Shown here one piece after another: positions 34,602 to 34,847 of a DNA stretch of 34,847 nucleotides. Under the pieces are notes generated by a model. It ran no database searches. It was not told the DNA's origin and worked only from the letters and a program-made list of their open reading frames with translations. Positions within the stretch are counted from its first letter, which is position 1. Each line of letters starts with the position of its first letter. The stretch spans positions 1 to 34,847 of the forward strand of contig PANU01000094.1 of NCBI GenBank assembly GCA_002707745.1. The letters are read 5' to 3'. Position numbers and translations under genes: made by a program. This DNA is from Flavobacteriaceae bacterium (GTDB lineage: Bacteria; Bacteroidota; Bacteroidia; Flavobacteriales; Flavobacteriaceae).

Positions 34602-34847
34602 TTAATTTTTAATTATGCCAACCGAATGGCTGCCCGAACTGCTATAGGCCTTTAGGATATAACTGCCATTCTCAAGGTTGTGAGTATCTATAGTTATGCT
34701 ATTTGTATTATTCCCAGGAACATGAACCACTAATTTTCCTAAAAGATCAAATATTTGAACTTCTATGATTGAAGATTGGCTTATTTTAAGAGATAAAATA
34801 TTTTCAACCGGATTAGGAAAAACAATAACTTTATTTATTTCAAAGTC
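34602..34847 (-). CDS. Secreted protein with T9SS type A sorting domain (3' end only)
   Basis: The last 81 codons of a minus-strand gene run off the window edge; the frame starts with DFEINKVIVFPNPVENIL and ends SHSVGIIKN before TAA at 34602-34604. The PNP motif, the IFDLLGKLV strand, and the LENGSYILKAYSSSG strand are the marks of the type A C-terminal sorting domain that directs a cargo protein through the outer membrane by the type IX secretion system. The functional part of the protein is outside the window. Confidence 0.88.
   Translation of the reverse strand, partial: DFEINKVIVFPNPVENILSLKISQSSIIEVQIFDLLGKLVVHVPGNNTNSITIDTHNLENGSYILKAYSSSGSHSVGIIKN

Overview
The window looks like a chromosome segment of a marine-type flavobacterium (Bacteroidota). 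The signs are a C-terminal type IX secretion sorting domain at the right edge, a GlmU-family nucleotidyltransferase of the Bacteroidota kind, a TAnnTTTG-type promoter element before the tRNA, AT-rich spacers, and a BfmA/BtgA-like mobilization protein beside a Bacteroidota-style tyrosine integrase.

Layout. Positions 1-14.8 kb are ordinary chromosome: a GlmU-family protein (5' cut off), a lipoprotein, a DUF2188 protein, a YqiA-like esterase, the lolD-like ATPase/FtsX-like permease pair (ybbA-ybbP) divergent from a TesA-like SGNH hydrolase, a methyltransferase, two very small hydrophilic proteins, an FAD oxidoreductase, a HAD phosphatase, a DUF2383 protein, an MscS channel, an SLC13 permease broken by a frameshift, and an SH3 protein. 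At 14819-14903 lies tRNA-Ser(UGA). Its 3' end is the left boundary of a 19-kb integrated island whose right boundary is a 14-bp copy of the tRNA end at 33939-33952.

The island (14892-33952) carries a tyrosine integrase facing in from the tRNA, a BfmA-like mobilization protein with a partner gene but no relaxase, a structured non-coding stretch of about 0.9 kb, and a cargo entirely on the minus strand. Read in transcription order the cargo is hipB, hipA, a WYL-domain regulator, a Druantia type III pair (druH, druE), a decayed hsdR tail, and a four-gene type III CBASS operon (CD-NTase, HORMA, TRIP13-like ATPase, and a two-TM Nudix-like effector). It is therefore a compact mobile anti-phage island holding two defence systems, a toxin-antitoxin-like pair and the relic of a third defence system.

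The most interesting signal is regulatory. The same 23-nt interrupted palindrome (ACTATGCA at the left end, CATAGT at the right) occurs twice: 57 bp before druH, and 45 bp before the CBASS CD-NTase nearly 9.5 kb away. The first copy abuts the 3' end of the WYL gene. This suggests that one WYL repressor, translationally coupled to hipBA, controls both defence operons as a single regulon.

Beyond the island (33.95-34.85 kb) are the displaced tRNA terminator, a 117-bp tandem repeat (two full copies and a partial one), a flavobacterial dispersed repeat, and the 3' end of a secreted T9SS substrate gene.
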